Origin: Dankookia rubra
Lineage (GTDB): Bacteria; Pseudomonadota; Alphaproteobacteria; Acetobacterales; Acetobacteraceae
DNA: 58,480 bases
Direction: 5' to 3'
Assembly: GCF_004355005.1 (NCBI RefSeq)
Contig: NZ_SMSJ01000035.1
Span: forward strand, 1 to 58,480
Part shown: positions 25,749 to 34,410 of the stretch, piece by piece
Numbering within the stretch: position 1 is the first letter of the stretch
Layout of the letters: every line of letters begins with the position of its first letter
Position numbers and translations under genes: made by a program
The notes under the pieces: model-generated
What the model was told of the DNA's origin: nothing
What the model saw: the letters and a program-made list of their open reading frames with translations, nothing else
Databases searched by the model: none

Positions 25749-25981
25749 GCCTCGGTGCGCAGCCGCAGCAGCAGGGCGAGCGCCAGCGCGGTCGCCGCGG
25801 TGCCGATCGCCAGCGCGGTGACGGCGATCGCCTGCGAGGCCGGCTGCGCGCCGAGCAGCAGCACCACGCCACTGCCCAGCAGGTTGGCAGCGAGGATACG
25901 CCGCAGCGGCTCCGGCCGCGTCAGCAACCCATAGAGGCCGATGCCGACCAGCGCCGAGGCGCCGATGCCGAGCAGCGTCAC
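25745..25981 (-). CDS. MrpC/NuoK-like small membrane subunit
   Basis: A 78-residue product from a GTG at 25981, made of three membrane helices. The last helix (QAIAVTALAIGTAATALALAL) matches the MrpC/MnhC style LTAIVI...TA. At 78 residues it is shorter than usual MrpC or NuoK proteins (about 100-115). The start overlaps the MbhD/E-like stop and the stop overlaps the MrpD-like start, each by 4 bp. It was found as the only frame that fits the gap between its neighbours. Confidence 0.75.
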   Translation of the reverse strand: MTLLGIGASALVGIGLYGLLTRPEPLRRILAANLLGSGVVLLLGAQPASQAIAVTALAIGTAATALALALLLRLRTEA

Positions 25982-26451
25982 CGCGCCGATCCGCCGCGGG
26001 CGAGCGACCAGAGGCCGATGCCGGCGACCGGCAGCAGGGCGAGCGCGACCAGCGTGTCGGCAAGCCGGCGGCCGAGCAGGACCTCCGCCACCGCCCCGGC
26101 CGCCTGCGGCGCGGGCGGGTCCGGCAGCACGAGGGCAAGCGCGGCGGCGAGGCCGGCGCAGAGCAGGGCAATCACGCCGCGCAGCGCCGGCGCGGGCCGG
26201 TCCGCCGGGTCGGCCAGCTCCGCCGCCCCCGGCAGCCGCACCGCGCGGCCCAGCAGCAGCGCGGCGAAGCCGGTGCCGAGGAACTGCGCCGCCGCCACCA
26301 GCGGCGCACCGCGCGCCAGCCAGGCCAGCGCCAGCACCAGCCCGCAGCCGGCAAAGCCCAGCACCGCGGCCATCCCCCGCGCCCGGACCAGGGTCCAGAG
26401 CGCGAGCGGCAGCAGCCCCAGCACCGCCGCGACCGGCAGGAGGTCCGCCAT
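25978..26451 (-). CDS. MbhD/MbhE-like (DUF4040-type) membrane subunit
   Basis: 157 residues with five predicted helices. The first three (ending GAPLVAAAQFLGTGFAALLL) resemble the DUF4040/MbhD or MrpA C-terminal region, and the end (VLLGRRLADTLVALALLP) is reminiscent of the MbhE/MrpA-tail D-T-L helix, so this looks like a compact MbhD-E fusion. The match is by pattern and less certain than for its neighbours. The ATG lies only 6 bp after the RND pump stop with no separate ribosome site, suggesting it is translated by read-on from the pump gene. Confidence 0.65.
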   Translation of the reverse strand: MADLLPVAAVLGLLPLALWTLVRARGMAAVLGFAGCGLVLALAWLARGAPLVAAAQFLGTGFAALLLGRAVRLPGAAELADPADRPAPALRGVIALLCAGLAAALALVLPDPPAPQAAGAVAEVLLGRRLADTLVALALLPVAGIGLWSLARGGSAR

Positions 26452-26457
26452 GACCGG

Positions 26458-29400
26458 CTAGTCGGCCCCGGCCCGCGCGCCGGCCGGCAGCGCCGCCTGC
26501 CGGGCCGGCGCGCGGGCGCCGTAGACGGTGGCGTAGAGCGTCGGCAGGAAGACCAGGGTCAGCAGCGTCGCCACCAGCAGCCCGCCCATGATGGCGAAGG
26601 CCATCGGCCCCCAGAAGACCGTCGGCGCGATCGGGATCATGCCGAGCACGGTGGAGAGCGCGGTCAGCATCAGCGGCCGGAAGCGCGAATTGCTGGCCGC
26701 CACCAGCGCGTCCCAGACCGTCATGCCCTCGGCCCGGTCGGCTTCGATCTGCACCAGCAGGATGACGCCGTTCTTGGCGATCATCCCGAGCAGCGCGAGG
26801 ATGCCGAGGATGGCGACGAAGCCGAGCGGCTGGCGGAACAGCAGCAGCGCCGCCACCACGCCGATCAGCCCGAGCGGCAGGGTGGCGATCACCAGGGCGA
26901 GCCGGACGAAGCTCTGCAACTGCACCATCAGCGCGGTGAACATGATGACCAGCATCATCGGCACGACCGCGGCGACCGAGGCGCGCGAGGATGCGCTCTC
27001 CTCGGCGATGCCGCCGAGTTCGAGCCGGTAGCCCTTCGGCAGCGTTGCGGCGATGGCGGCCATGCCCGGCTCGAGGCGCGTGACCACTGCTTCCGGAAGC
27101 ACGCCCGGCACCACGTCGGCGCGTACCGTCAGGGTCGGCACCCGGTCGCGCCGCCAGACCAGCGGGTATTCCTGTTCGTAGTCGAAGCTGGCGAAGGTGC
27201 CGAGCGCCACGGTGCGGCCGCCCGGCACCGGCACCTGCAGCCCGCGCAGCGTGTCGAGCGAGAGCCGCTGGTCGGCCGTCGCGCGGGCGACGACGTTGAC
27301 CAGGTAGATGTCGTCGCGCAGCTGCGTCACCGTGGTGCCGGTCAGCGTCGCGTTGAGGAAGGCGGAGAGGCCGGCCGAGCTGAGGCCGAGGATGCGTGCC
27401 TGGTCCTGGTCGACGCGCACGCGCAGCTGACGGGCCGGCTCCATCCAGTCGAAGTTGGTGCCGCGCGCGCCGGGATCGGCGGCCATCACCTGGGCGACGC
27501 GGAAGGCGATGTCGCGCACCGTCTCCACCTCCGGCCCGGTGACGCGGTACTGCACCGGCCAGCCGACCGGCGGGCCGAGCTCGAGCGGGTAGACGCGGCC
27601 GGTCGCCTCGGGGAAGCGCTCGGCGAGCAGCGCCTCGAGCCGCGGCTGCAGCCGGGCCCGCGCCGGCAGGTCCTTCGCCACCACCACTGCCTGGGCGAAG
27701 AAGGGGTTGGGCAGCTGGGCGTTCAGCGGCAGGTAGAAGCGGATGGCGCCGCGCCCGACATAGGCGCTCCAGCTCTCGACATCGGCGTCCTTGGCGAGGA
27801 TCGCGTCCAGCGCCTCGGTCGCGGCTTCGGAGGCATGGATCGAGGCGTTCTGCGGCAGGGCGAGATCGACCATCAGCTCGACCCGGTCGGAGGCCGGGAA
27901 GAATTGCTGCGGCACGAAGCGCACCGCCCAGACCGAGAGGGCGAAGATGCCGACCGTCAGCCCGATGGTGAGCCAGCGCGCCCGCATGGCGCCGACCAGC
28001 AGCGCGTTGAAGCCGCGCATCAGCCAGCCCTGCTTCGCCGGCCCCGCCTGCACCGGCCCCTGCGGCGGCTTCAGGATGGCGAGGCCGAGCACCGGCGCGA
28101 AGAGCACCGCGACGAACCAGGAGACCATCTGCGATATGGCGACCACCGCGAAGATGGCGAAGGTGTATTCGCCGGCGCTGCTGGCGGCGAAGCCGATGGG
28201 GACGAAGCCGGCGATGGTGATGACCGACCCGGTCAGCATCGGCGCCGCAAGCGTCGTATAGGCGAAGGTCGCCGATTGCTCCTTTGTGTCGCCCGCGGCC
28301 AGCCGGCGGATCATGGCGTCGATCGCGGTCATCGCGTCGTCCACCAGCAGGGCGAGCGAGATGATCAGCGCGCCGAGCGAGACGCGGTCGAGGTCGATGC
28401 CCCAGAGCGCCATCAGCGGGAAGCAGATGGCGAGGCTGAGCGGGATCGACAGCGCCACCACCGAGCCGGGCCGCACGCCAAGCGCGACGAAGCTGGCCAC
28501 GAGGGTGATCAGGATCGCCTGCCAGAGCGATTCCATGAACTCGCCGACGGCATGGTCCACGGTGCGCGCCTGGTCGGCGACCAGCACCGGTTCGATGCCG
28601 ATCGGCAGGTCGGCGACGATCGCCGCCATCTCCCGCCGGATGTTCCGGCCGAGCGTGAGGATGTCGCCGCCCTCCCGCATCGCCACCGCCAGCCCGATGG
28701 CGGGCTGGCCGTTGACCCGGAACAGCGGCTGCGGCGGGTCGGCGACGCCGCGGCGGACCTCGGCGATGTCGCCGAGCCGGATCAGGCGGCCATCGGCGAC
28801 GAAGTTGACCGCCAGCACGTCTTCGGCGGTGGAGAAGGCGCCGGAGACGCGGACCGAGAGACGTTCGTTCCCGGTCTGTACCAGGCCGGCCGGCAGCACC
28901 AGGTTCTGCGCCTGCAGCGCCTGGATCAGCGCCGGGTAGTTCAGCCCGAGCCCGGCCAGCCGCTCGGGCGAGAATTCGATGAAGATCACCTCGTCCTGCG
29001 CGCCGAGGATCTCGACCTTCGAGACGTCGGGCACCTGCAGCAGGCGGGAGCGCACCTGCTCGACCTCGTCGCGCAGCTCGCGGTGGGTGAAGCCGTCCGC
29101 GGTGAAGCCGTAGATCGTGCCGAAGGTGTCGCCGAAATCGTCGTCGAAGCCGGGGCCGACCACGCCCTGCGGCAGGGTGTGGCGCATGTCGCCGACGCGC
29201 TTGCGCACCTGGTACCACATCTCCGGCACATCGGCCGGCCTGGTCGAGCCCTTGAGGTCGACGAAGATCGTCGTCTGGCCCGGCACCGTGTAGCTGCGCA
29301 GCGTGTCGAGGTTCGGCACCTCCTGCAGCGTGCGCTCCAGCCGTTCGGTCACCTGCAGCAGCATCTCCTCGGTCGAGGCGCCGGGCCAGCCGGCCTGCAC

Positions 29401-29547
29401 GACCATGGTGCGGAAGGTGAAGGCAGGGTCCTCGTTGCGGCCGAGCCGCAGGAAGGTGAGGGTGCCGGCCAGCACCGCGAGGATCATGAAGTAGACGGTC
29501 ACCGACTTCCGGCTGACCGCGGCGGCCGAAAGGTTGGGGCCGATCAT
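26458..29547 (-). CDS. RND-family efflux pump inner-membrane subunit (AcrB-type)
   Basis: 1029 residues, the usual length for HAE/AcrB-type RND permeases: 12 helices and two large periplasmic loops. Proton-relay residues are present, the Asp-Asp pair in LLVDDAMTAID (helix 4) and the lysine in MIAKNGVILL (helix 10). The N-terminus NLSAAAVSRKSVTVYFMI and the GWPGAS segment are typical. It overlaps the adaptor gene by ATGA and is followed at 6 bp by the Mrp/Mbh-like module. No outer-membrane TolC-type partner gene is in the window. Confidence 0.93.
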   Translation of the reverse strand: MIGPNLSAAAVSRKSVTVYFMILAVLAGTLTFLRLGRNEDPAFTFRTMVVQAGWPGASTEEMLLQVTERLERTLQEVPNLDTLRSYTVPGQTTIFVDLKGSTRPADVPEMWYQVRKRVGDMRHTLPQGVVGPGFDDDFGDTFGTIYGFTADGFTHRELRDEVEQVRSRLLQVPDVSKVEILGAQDEVIFIEFSPERLAGLGLNYPALIQALQAQNLVLPAGLVQTGNERLSVRVSGAFSTAEDVLAVNFVADGRLIRLGDIAEVRRGVADPPQPLFRVNGQPAIGLAVAMREGGDILTLGRNIRREMAAIVADLPIGIEPVLVADQARTVDHAVGEFMESLWQAILITLVASFVALGVRPGSVVALSIPLSLAICFPLMALWGIDLDRVSLGALIISLALLVDDAMTAIDAMIRRLAAGDTKEQSATFAYTTLAAPMLTGSVITIAGFVPIGFAASSAGEYTFAIFAVVAISQMVSWFVAVLFAPVLGLAILKPPQGPVQAGPAKQGWLMRGFNALLVGAMRARWLTIGLTVGIFALSVWAVRFVPQQFFPASDRVELMVDLALPQNASIHASEAATEALDAILAKDADVESWSAYVGRGAIRFYLPLNAQLPNPFFAQAVVVAKDLPARARLQPRLEALLAERFPEATGRVYPLELGPPVGWPVQYRVTGPEVETVRDIAFRVAQVMAADPGARGTNFDWMEPARQLRVRVDQDQARILGLSSAGLSAFLNATLTGTTVTQLRDDIYLVNVVARATADQRLSLDTLRGLQVPVPGGRTVALGTFASFDYEQEYPLVWRRDRVPTLTVRADVVPGVLPEAVVTRLEPGMAAIAATLPKGYRLELGGIAEESASSRASVAAVVPMMLVIMFTALMVQLQSFVRLALVIATLPLGLIGVVAALLLFRQPLGFVAILGILALLGMIAKNGVILLVQIEADRAEGMTVWDALVAASNSRFRPLMLTALSTVLGMIPIAPTVFWGPMAFAIMGGLLVATLLTLVFLPTLYATVYGARAPARQAALPAGARAGAD

Positions 29548-30665
29548 CGCGCCGCGCTCACGCTGCCCAGCAGCCGGACTTTCTGCCCCGGGCGCAGCGC
29601 CTGCACGCCCGCGGTCACCACGGTTTCGCCGGTCTCGAGCCCCTGGGCGATCAGCACGCGGGCCGGGTCGAAGCGCAGCACCTCGACCGGCCGCAGCGCC
29701 ACGGTTTGGGTCGCCGGGTCCACCACCCAGACCGCCGGCTGCTGCTGGGCACGGGTCAGCGCCGAGGCCGGGACCTCGATCGCCGTGCCGCCGCCGATCT
29801 CCATCCGTCCGGTGACGGTGGAGCCGAGCCGCATGGCCGGCGGCGGGGCATCGAGCCCGACCCAGACGCGGAAGGTGCCGGTGGCCGGGTCGGCGCGCGG
29901 CGAGACTTCCCGCACCCGCCCCGTGGCGCGCACCGTCGGGTCCATGGTCAGCGCGACCTCGATCACCGGGTCGGCCGGGGCCTGATCCTTCATGCTGGGC
30001 GGCACGTCGAAGACCGCGTCACGGCCTTCTTCCCGCGCGATCTGCACGATCATGCGGCCGGGCTGCACGACCTCCCCCGGCTCGGCGCCGCGGGCGGTGA
30101 CGGTGCCGCCGGCATCGGCGTGCAGCTCGGTATAGCCGAGGCGATTCTCGGCGATGTTCGCCTGCGCCTGGGCCGCGTCCAGCGCGGATTCGGCGCTGCG
30201 CAGCGTTTGCGTCGCCTGGTCGTAGCGCACGCGCGTGGTGAAGCCGGTCTGCAGCAATTCGCGCTGCCGCTGGTAGTTGTTGCGCGCCTCGGTCAGCTGG
30301 GCGCGGGTGGCGGAAAGCTGGGCGCGGGCGGCGCGGAGCGAATTCTCCTCGTTCTGCCGATCCAGCCGGGCGACGACCTGGCCGGCGCTGACCCGGTCGC
30401 CGACATTGACCAGGCGTTCGACCATGCGGCCATCGATGCGGAAGGCCAGGTTGACTTCGGTTTCCGCCGCCACGGTACCGGTGATCGAGACGCTGTCGCC
30501 GCCGCTGCGCGGCGCGACAGTCACGATCCGCACGGGCCTGATCTCGGGCGCCGGCGGAGGCGCGTTGTCGTCGCAGGCGGAGAGCAGCAGCAGGACGCCG
30601 AGGCAGGCCCGCAGGCGCAGTATGGTCCGGCATGCGGCGTGCAGCGAGGCCGTCAGGGGACGCAT
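29544..30665 (-). CDS. RND efflux periplasmic adaptor lipoprotein (MFP)
   Basis: 373 residues from the ATG at 30665, supported by a GGAG site. The signal peptide ends in the lipobox LSAC. A biotinyl-lipoyl half (VNLAFRIDGRMVERLVNVGD...VARLD) is followed by an alpha-hairpin (about residues 90-160), the second lipoyl half (GGTVTARGAEPGEVV), beta-barrel and membrane-proximal domains. It links the RND pump to an outer-membrane channel. First gene of the six-gene run; the preceding 83 bp carry a palindromic operator candidate. Confidence 0.92.
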   Translation of the reverse strand: MRPLTASLHAACRTILRLRACLGVLLLLSACDDNAPPPAPEIRPVRIVTVAPRSGGDSVSITGTVAAETEVNLAFRIDGRMVERLVNVGDRVSAGQVVARLDRQNEENSLRAARAQLSATRAQLTEARNNYQRQRELLQTGFTTRVRYDQATQTLRSAESALDAAQAQANIAENRLGYTELHADAGGTVTARGAEPGEVVQPGRMIVQIAREEGRDAVFDVPPSMKDQAPADPVIEVALTMDPTVRATGRVREVSPRADPATGTFRVWVGLDAPPPAMRLGSTVTGRMEIGGGTAIEVPASALTRAQQQPAVWVVDPATQTVALRPVEVLRFDPARVLIAQGLETGETVVTAGVQALRPGQKVRLLGSVSAAR

Positions 30666-30709
30666 GGTGATCTCCGTTACCGCGGCGACAGAGTACCCGA
30701 AGCAACCGC

Positions 30710-30730
30710 GCAACAAAATGATTTTGCTAC
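30710..30730 (-). promoter_or_regulatory. Palindromic operator candidate upstream of the efflux operon
   Basis: A perfect 13-bp palindrome CAAAATGATTTTG (30714-30726) sits inside a wider 21-bp dyad (8 of 10 matches per arm) in the 83-bp gap before the adaptor gene. It is strikingly AT-rich for this genome. The position and symmetry suit a TetR- or MarR-type repressor site; no such regulator gene is adjacent. Confidence 0.5.
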
Positions 30731-30748
30731 AACCGTGAAACGCCAACG

Positions 30749-32215
30749 CTAGCGGCCGGCGGCAGTGATCGTTTGTTCGATGCGGTCCATCAAGTATGAG
30801 TAGAAAGGGTTCGAGCTGACCCGCACCAAACTGTCGAGATCGAGCACCAGCACGCCTCGTTCGCCGCGCGGCGCCACGGCGCCGAGCCGCATGCCGAAAT
30901 CCTCCTCCGGTGCCGGGTCGGGCCGGGCGCCATAGAGCCCATCGGACACCGGGAAGGGCAGCGCGACATGCGACAGCGAATAGAGCTCATGCGGCCAGTC
31001 GATGCCGAGCGGCGCGATCGCTTCCGCCGTGCCGCCCGCGGCGACGGCGCGCGCCACCACCGCGTCCTGGTCCGGGTCCGCATTGCCGACCACGACCGCG
31101 GCGTAGCGGCGCGGCGCCGGCGGCAGCAGCCGATCGGCCAGCGCGGCGGCGGCCGGGCTCAGCAGCGGGCCGAGCTTGGCATTGCGGTTGATGTCGAACA
31201 GCACGATCTCGCTGCCGTTCGCCGGCAACTGCGAATAAAGCGCGCTGAGCACGGCCGGCGTGCTGACGGTGGCATCCGCCACCGACTGGAAGGTGAGGAC
31301 CGGCGGCAGCGCCTGCAACCGCCCGGCCGCGCCCATGCTGCGAAGCTGCGCCTGCAGCGCGCTGGTCAGCCGCCAGGACTGCCGCGCCCCGTTCACCGGG
31401 AAGGAGTTGTACTTGAACGGGTTGAACTCCGGCAGGATCGCCAGCCAGGCGGTCTTGGCGAAGGCCGGCAGCATTGCCGGCAGCGCCGCCAGCCCGGCGA
31501 AGCGCGCGAAGGCGGTGACGCCGATCATCGGCGAGATCAGCACCAGCTGGTCGGCCCGCGACAGGCGCGAATCCTCGATCGCATCGAGCGCGTATTTCAT
31601 CGCCAGCGCGCCGCCGTTGGAATAGCCGACGATGTGCAGCGGCAGGTCGGGACCGATCCGCCCCCGCGCCTCCCGCACCGTCAGCCGCGTCGCCGCCAGC
31701 CAATCCTCCCAGCCGATCTTCGTCAGGCCAGCTGGCACGGTGCCATGGCCGGGCAGGCGGATGCCGTAGGCGACGAAGCCCAACTGCCGGTAGCGTTCAG
31801 CGATGTGGCGCTGGCTGTAGGGTGCGTCGGTCAGGCCGTGCAGGAAGACCACCGCGCCGCGCGGCGTGCCGTCTGGCAGCAGCAGGAAACTGCGGTTCCA
31901 GTCCTGCACGAAGCGGTCGGCATGCATCGGGCTGCCGGCGAAGTAGCGGTTGGCGGCGACCTGGTCCTCAGGCTCCAGCCTGTCCGTCACCTCGCGGCGC
32001 ACCGTCTCGAAGGCGGTCTTCTCGACCTCGAGGTAGCGCGTCCAATCGGCGGCATCGAGCGCCGCGACCGGAAGCTCGTCCGGCACCACCAGGTGCCAGG
32101 GGCGCAGCGGCGGCGCGCTCGACACGTCCCAGATGCGCAGGCCGAGCAGCGCGGCGAGCAGCACGGCCAGCAGGATGCCGCCGCGGCGGAGCAGGCGTCT
32201 CGTGCGGTACAGCAT
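30749..32215 (-). CDS. Membrane-anchored alpha/beta hydrolase
   Basis: 488 residues. An N-terminal membrane anchor (residues about 12-27) precedes an alpha/beta hydrolase core: the oxyanion strand VVFLHGLTDAPYS, the LPGHG segment, the nucleophile elbow GYSNGG and a late histidine in SLSHVALPF. The likely role is an esterase or lipase-like enzyme acting at the membrane or in the periplasm; the substrate is unknown. It is on the same strand as the efflux operon but separated by 83 bp that include a likely operator, so probably an independent unit. Confidence 0.83.
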   Translation of the reverse strand: MLYRTRRLLRRGGILLAVLLAALLGLRIWDVSSAPPLRPWHLVVPDELPVAALDAADWTRYLEVEKTAFETVRREVTDRLEPEDQVAANRYFAGSPMHADRFVQDWNRSFLLLPDGTPRGAVVFLHGLTDAPYSQRHIAERYRQLGFVAYGIRLPGHGTVPAGLTKIGWEDWLAATRLTVREARGRIGPDLPLHIVGYSNGGALAMKYALDAIEDSRLSRADQLVLISPMIGVTAFARFAGLAALPAMLPAFAKTAWLAILPEFNPFKYNSFPVNGARQSWRLTSALQAQLRSMGAAGRLQALPPVLTFQSVADATVSTPAVLSALYSQLPANGSEIVLFDINRNAKLGPLLSPAAAALADRLLPPAPRRYAAVVVGNADPDQDAVVARAVAAGGTAEAIAPLGIDWPHELYSLSHVALPFPVSDGLYGARPDPAPEEDFGMRLGAVAPRGERGVLVLDLDSLVRVSSNPFYSYLMDRIEQTITAAGR

Positions 32216-32346
32216 GCGCCTCGTGTCCTGCAGTCTGACTTACGCTTCCGTAATGCCATTCCCGACGTTGCGCCAGCCATGCGATGATGCCGTCCGCCGC
32301 AGCGGCTGCATCAGCCTCGGCCGATCGGTGCAAGGGGATGCGTGGG

Positions 32347-33372
32347 ATGGCGGGCGATGGCGGCGGCCGGTTGGCCTTGGGGATCTGCGCGACCATCCTG
32401 CTTGCCGGCGCCGTCAGCCTGGCGGAGCCCGTGCTGGCGCCGGTGGCCTTCGCGCTGCTGGTCGTCGCGCTGGCCTGGCCGGTGCAGCGCGGGCTGCTGC
32501 AGGCGCGGGTGCCGGCGATCCTGGCGCTGCTGGTGACGGTGGGCGTCACGCTGGTGGTGCTGGTGGGGCTGGCGTTGGCCGCGGGCTGGGGCTTCGGCCG
32601 CGTCGCGCGTTGGGTCATCGCCAATGCCGGGGCCTTGCAGGTGCTCTACCTGCAGCAGCTGGAGTGGCTGGAAGCGCGCGGCATCGCGGCGGCGGGACTG
32701 GTCGAGTTCGACAGCCGCTGGCTGGTGCGGATCGCCCAGGCGGTGCTGGGGCAGCTGCAGGGTGTGGTCGGCTTCCTCGGCGTCACGCTCGTCTTCGTCA
32801 TCCTTGGCCTGCTGGAAGCCGGCGTCGCGGCGCGGCAACTGGCACGCATCGGGCGGGACAGGCCGGGTGCCGCCCGCCTTCTGCGGGGCTGCATAGAAAC
32901 GGCGTCAAAGCTGCGCACCTACATGCGGGTACGGACGATCATGAGCATCGCGACCGGCATCGCGGTCTGGGCCTTCGCCCGCGCCATGGGACTGGAGCTG
33001 GCGCTGGAATGGGGCGTGATCGCCTTCGTGCTGAACTACATTCCGTTCATAGGCTCGCTGCTGGCGACGCTGTTTCCGACGATCTTCGCGGTTCTGCAAT
33101 TCGGTACGTGGCAATCGGCGGTCTTCGTCTTCCTGGCGCTGCAGGGCATCCAGTTCCTCTCGGGCAGCACGATCGAGCCGCGGCTGGCCGGGGCGCGGCT
33201 GGCCATGTCGCCCTTCCTGGTGCTGGTCGCGGTCTTCCTCGGCGCCTTCCTCTGGGGCATCCCCGGCGCCTTCATCGGCGTGCCGGCATTGATCGCCGGG
33301 CTGACCTTGTGCGAGCAATCTCCCCGCAGCCGCTGGGTCGCGCAGCTGCTGTCCGGCAAGAACCCAGGCTAG
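32347..33372 (+). CDS. AI-2E family (YdiK/PerM-type) membrane protein
   Basis: About 341 residues and 7-8 helices: an N-terminal helix pair, a variable soluble loop (about residues 85-150), then the conserved C-terminal helices with FVLNYIPFIGSLLATLFP, GIQFLSGSTIEPRLAG and FLWGIPGAFIGVPALI. Homologues include quorum-signal exporter TqsA and Na+/H+ antiporters, so function cannot be fixed. The ATG at 32347 has AAGGGG 9 bp upstream; 32338 and 32284 are alternatives. The TAG stop lies inside the CTAG end of an adjoining IS fragment, so the last residues may have been replaced by the insertion. Confidence 0.82.
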   Translation: MAGDGGGRLALGICATILLAGAVSLAEPVLAPVAFALLVVALAWPVQRGLLQARVPAILALLVTVGVTLVVLVGLALAAGWGFGRVARWVIANAGALQVLYLQQLEWLEARGIAAAGLVEFDSRWLVRIAQAVLGQLQGVVGFLGVTLVFVILGLLEAGVAARQLARIGRDRPGAARLLRGCIETASKLRTYMRVRTIMSIATGIAVWAFARAMGLELALEWGVIAFVLNYIPFIGSLLATLFPTIFAVLQFGTWQSAVFVFLALQGIQFLSGSTIEPRLAGARLAMSPFLVLVAVFLGAFLWGIPGAFIGVPALIAGLTLCEQSPRSRWVAQLLSGKNPG

Positions 33373-33750
33373 GTTTGTGGACAGTTGCCTGAGCCAGAGG
33401 ACGGTTGCGGCGAGGGTTGATGATGACGAGGTAGTTCGCGCGGTCCCTTCGTGCCGTGTGGCGACGCGGCGGAACTCCTTGAGCCTGGAGAAGCAGCACT
33501 CGACGAGGTGGCGTTCGTTGTATGGCGCCTTCTTGAAGGGATGCCTGATGGCGCGGGACGGGTTGTTGGCAATGACCGCGACCGTGCCAGCCGCGACGAT
33601 GACCTGGCGGAAGGCGTCCAAGTCGTATGCTGCATCGGCCGGCACCGCCTCGGGCTCGTCCTCGCCGAGCGGGGCGAGCGCTTGTCGGGCACCGCCGCGC
33701 TGGCCCGCGGTCAGGATGATCCGCGCGGGGCAGCCAAGGCCGCGGACGAC
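33369..33750 (-). pseudogene. 3' fragment of an IS5/IS427-type transposase
   Basis: The minus strand reads the C-terminal third of the same transposase found intact at 56161-56939: a PADAAYD...F segment, HPFKKAPYNERHLVECCFSRLK, then RNRPLAQ. One base is missing near 33434 relative to that copy, shifting the frame before the NYLVIINPRR tail. The right terminal repeat (CTAGGTTTGTGGACAGTT) starts at 33369. The 5' two thirds are gone, with homology ending near 33750. Non-functional. Confidence 0.85.
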
Positions 33751-33774
33751 AAATGCCTGACGCAGGACGTTCCG

Positions 33775-33967
33775 ACCTGCGCAATTGAACTCGGTGGAGC
33801 GGGTCTGCCTCTACCCGCGCGAGCGCTTTCTCTCGCTCCGGCTCTTTGACGATCCCGACGGCATCTTCGAGGGTTGCTGCGGCGCCTTGAACCGCTTCGT
33901 CGCAGAGCCAGGCCGCATCGCATCCCTGACCGATCACCCCTATTTGCGCTTGGTCAGGACTTCATGA
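33775..33967 (+). pseudogene. 3' fragment of an IS630-type transposase
   Basis: About 60 codons with LNSVERVCLYPRERFLS, then LFDDPDGI and LTDHPYLRLVRTS before a stop. This matches the C-terminal end (LNPVE.VW..LRER) of IS630-family transposases, including the glutamate of the DDE triad. Everything upstream is missing, the join being to the IS427-type fragment at 33750. A nested or recombined insertion scar. Confidence 0.7.
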
Positions 33968-34410
33968 GCCGTCGCGCCGGGACGCTGTAGGCGCCGCGGC
34001 TGCGGCGCGGCATTCCGAGACGGCCTTGCTCGTGCTGCCACGCGCGAAGCGGTGCCAGGCGAAGCCGCGGAGACCGCGCCAACGCAGCGCGATGCGCAGC
34101 TGCGGTGCATCACCGAGCGCGGTCGCAAGGGCCGGCAGCGGCCTCGGGGTATGGCTGACGCGCTCTCCTGCAGTCCGATATGCGGCGCTCGGAGCGTGCC
34201 GTCAGTGACGGGCCACGCTTCCGGACAGACGGGCAGCAAGTGGCCATCGTCGCCGACGCGCTGAACCGCGTGCTCAACCAGGGCAGCCCGAACTACATCC
34301 GCATCGCCAGGTCCCAAACGCGGCTAGGGCTCAGTGCATCCATGCCGCCGGCCCGGCAAGAGAGTGAAGCCACATCCAAACCGCCACATGCGACACGGCG
34401 CCTGTGAACA
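33968..34410. other. Unassigned stretch between IS debris and the ROK gene
   Basis: 443 bp. A short forward frame (34180-34407) contains a coherent-looking stretch, VAIVADALNRVLNQGSPNYIRIA, that may be the tail of a broken gene, but I do not recognise the family. Nothing else is supported. Confidence 0.35.

Noticed and set aside
25745-29218. Reverse open frame of about 1157 codons over the RND pump
   Set aside because: Only its last 78 codons (the MrpC-like gene) look like real protein; the rest is an out-of-frame shadow of the RND permease and the MbhD/E-like gene.
34180-34407. Small forward gene before the ROK regulator
   Set aside because: A 75-codon frame with some coherent sequence but no ribosome site, family or neighbour support; recorded only as a possible remnant.
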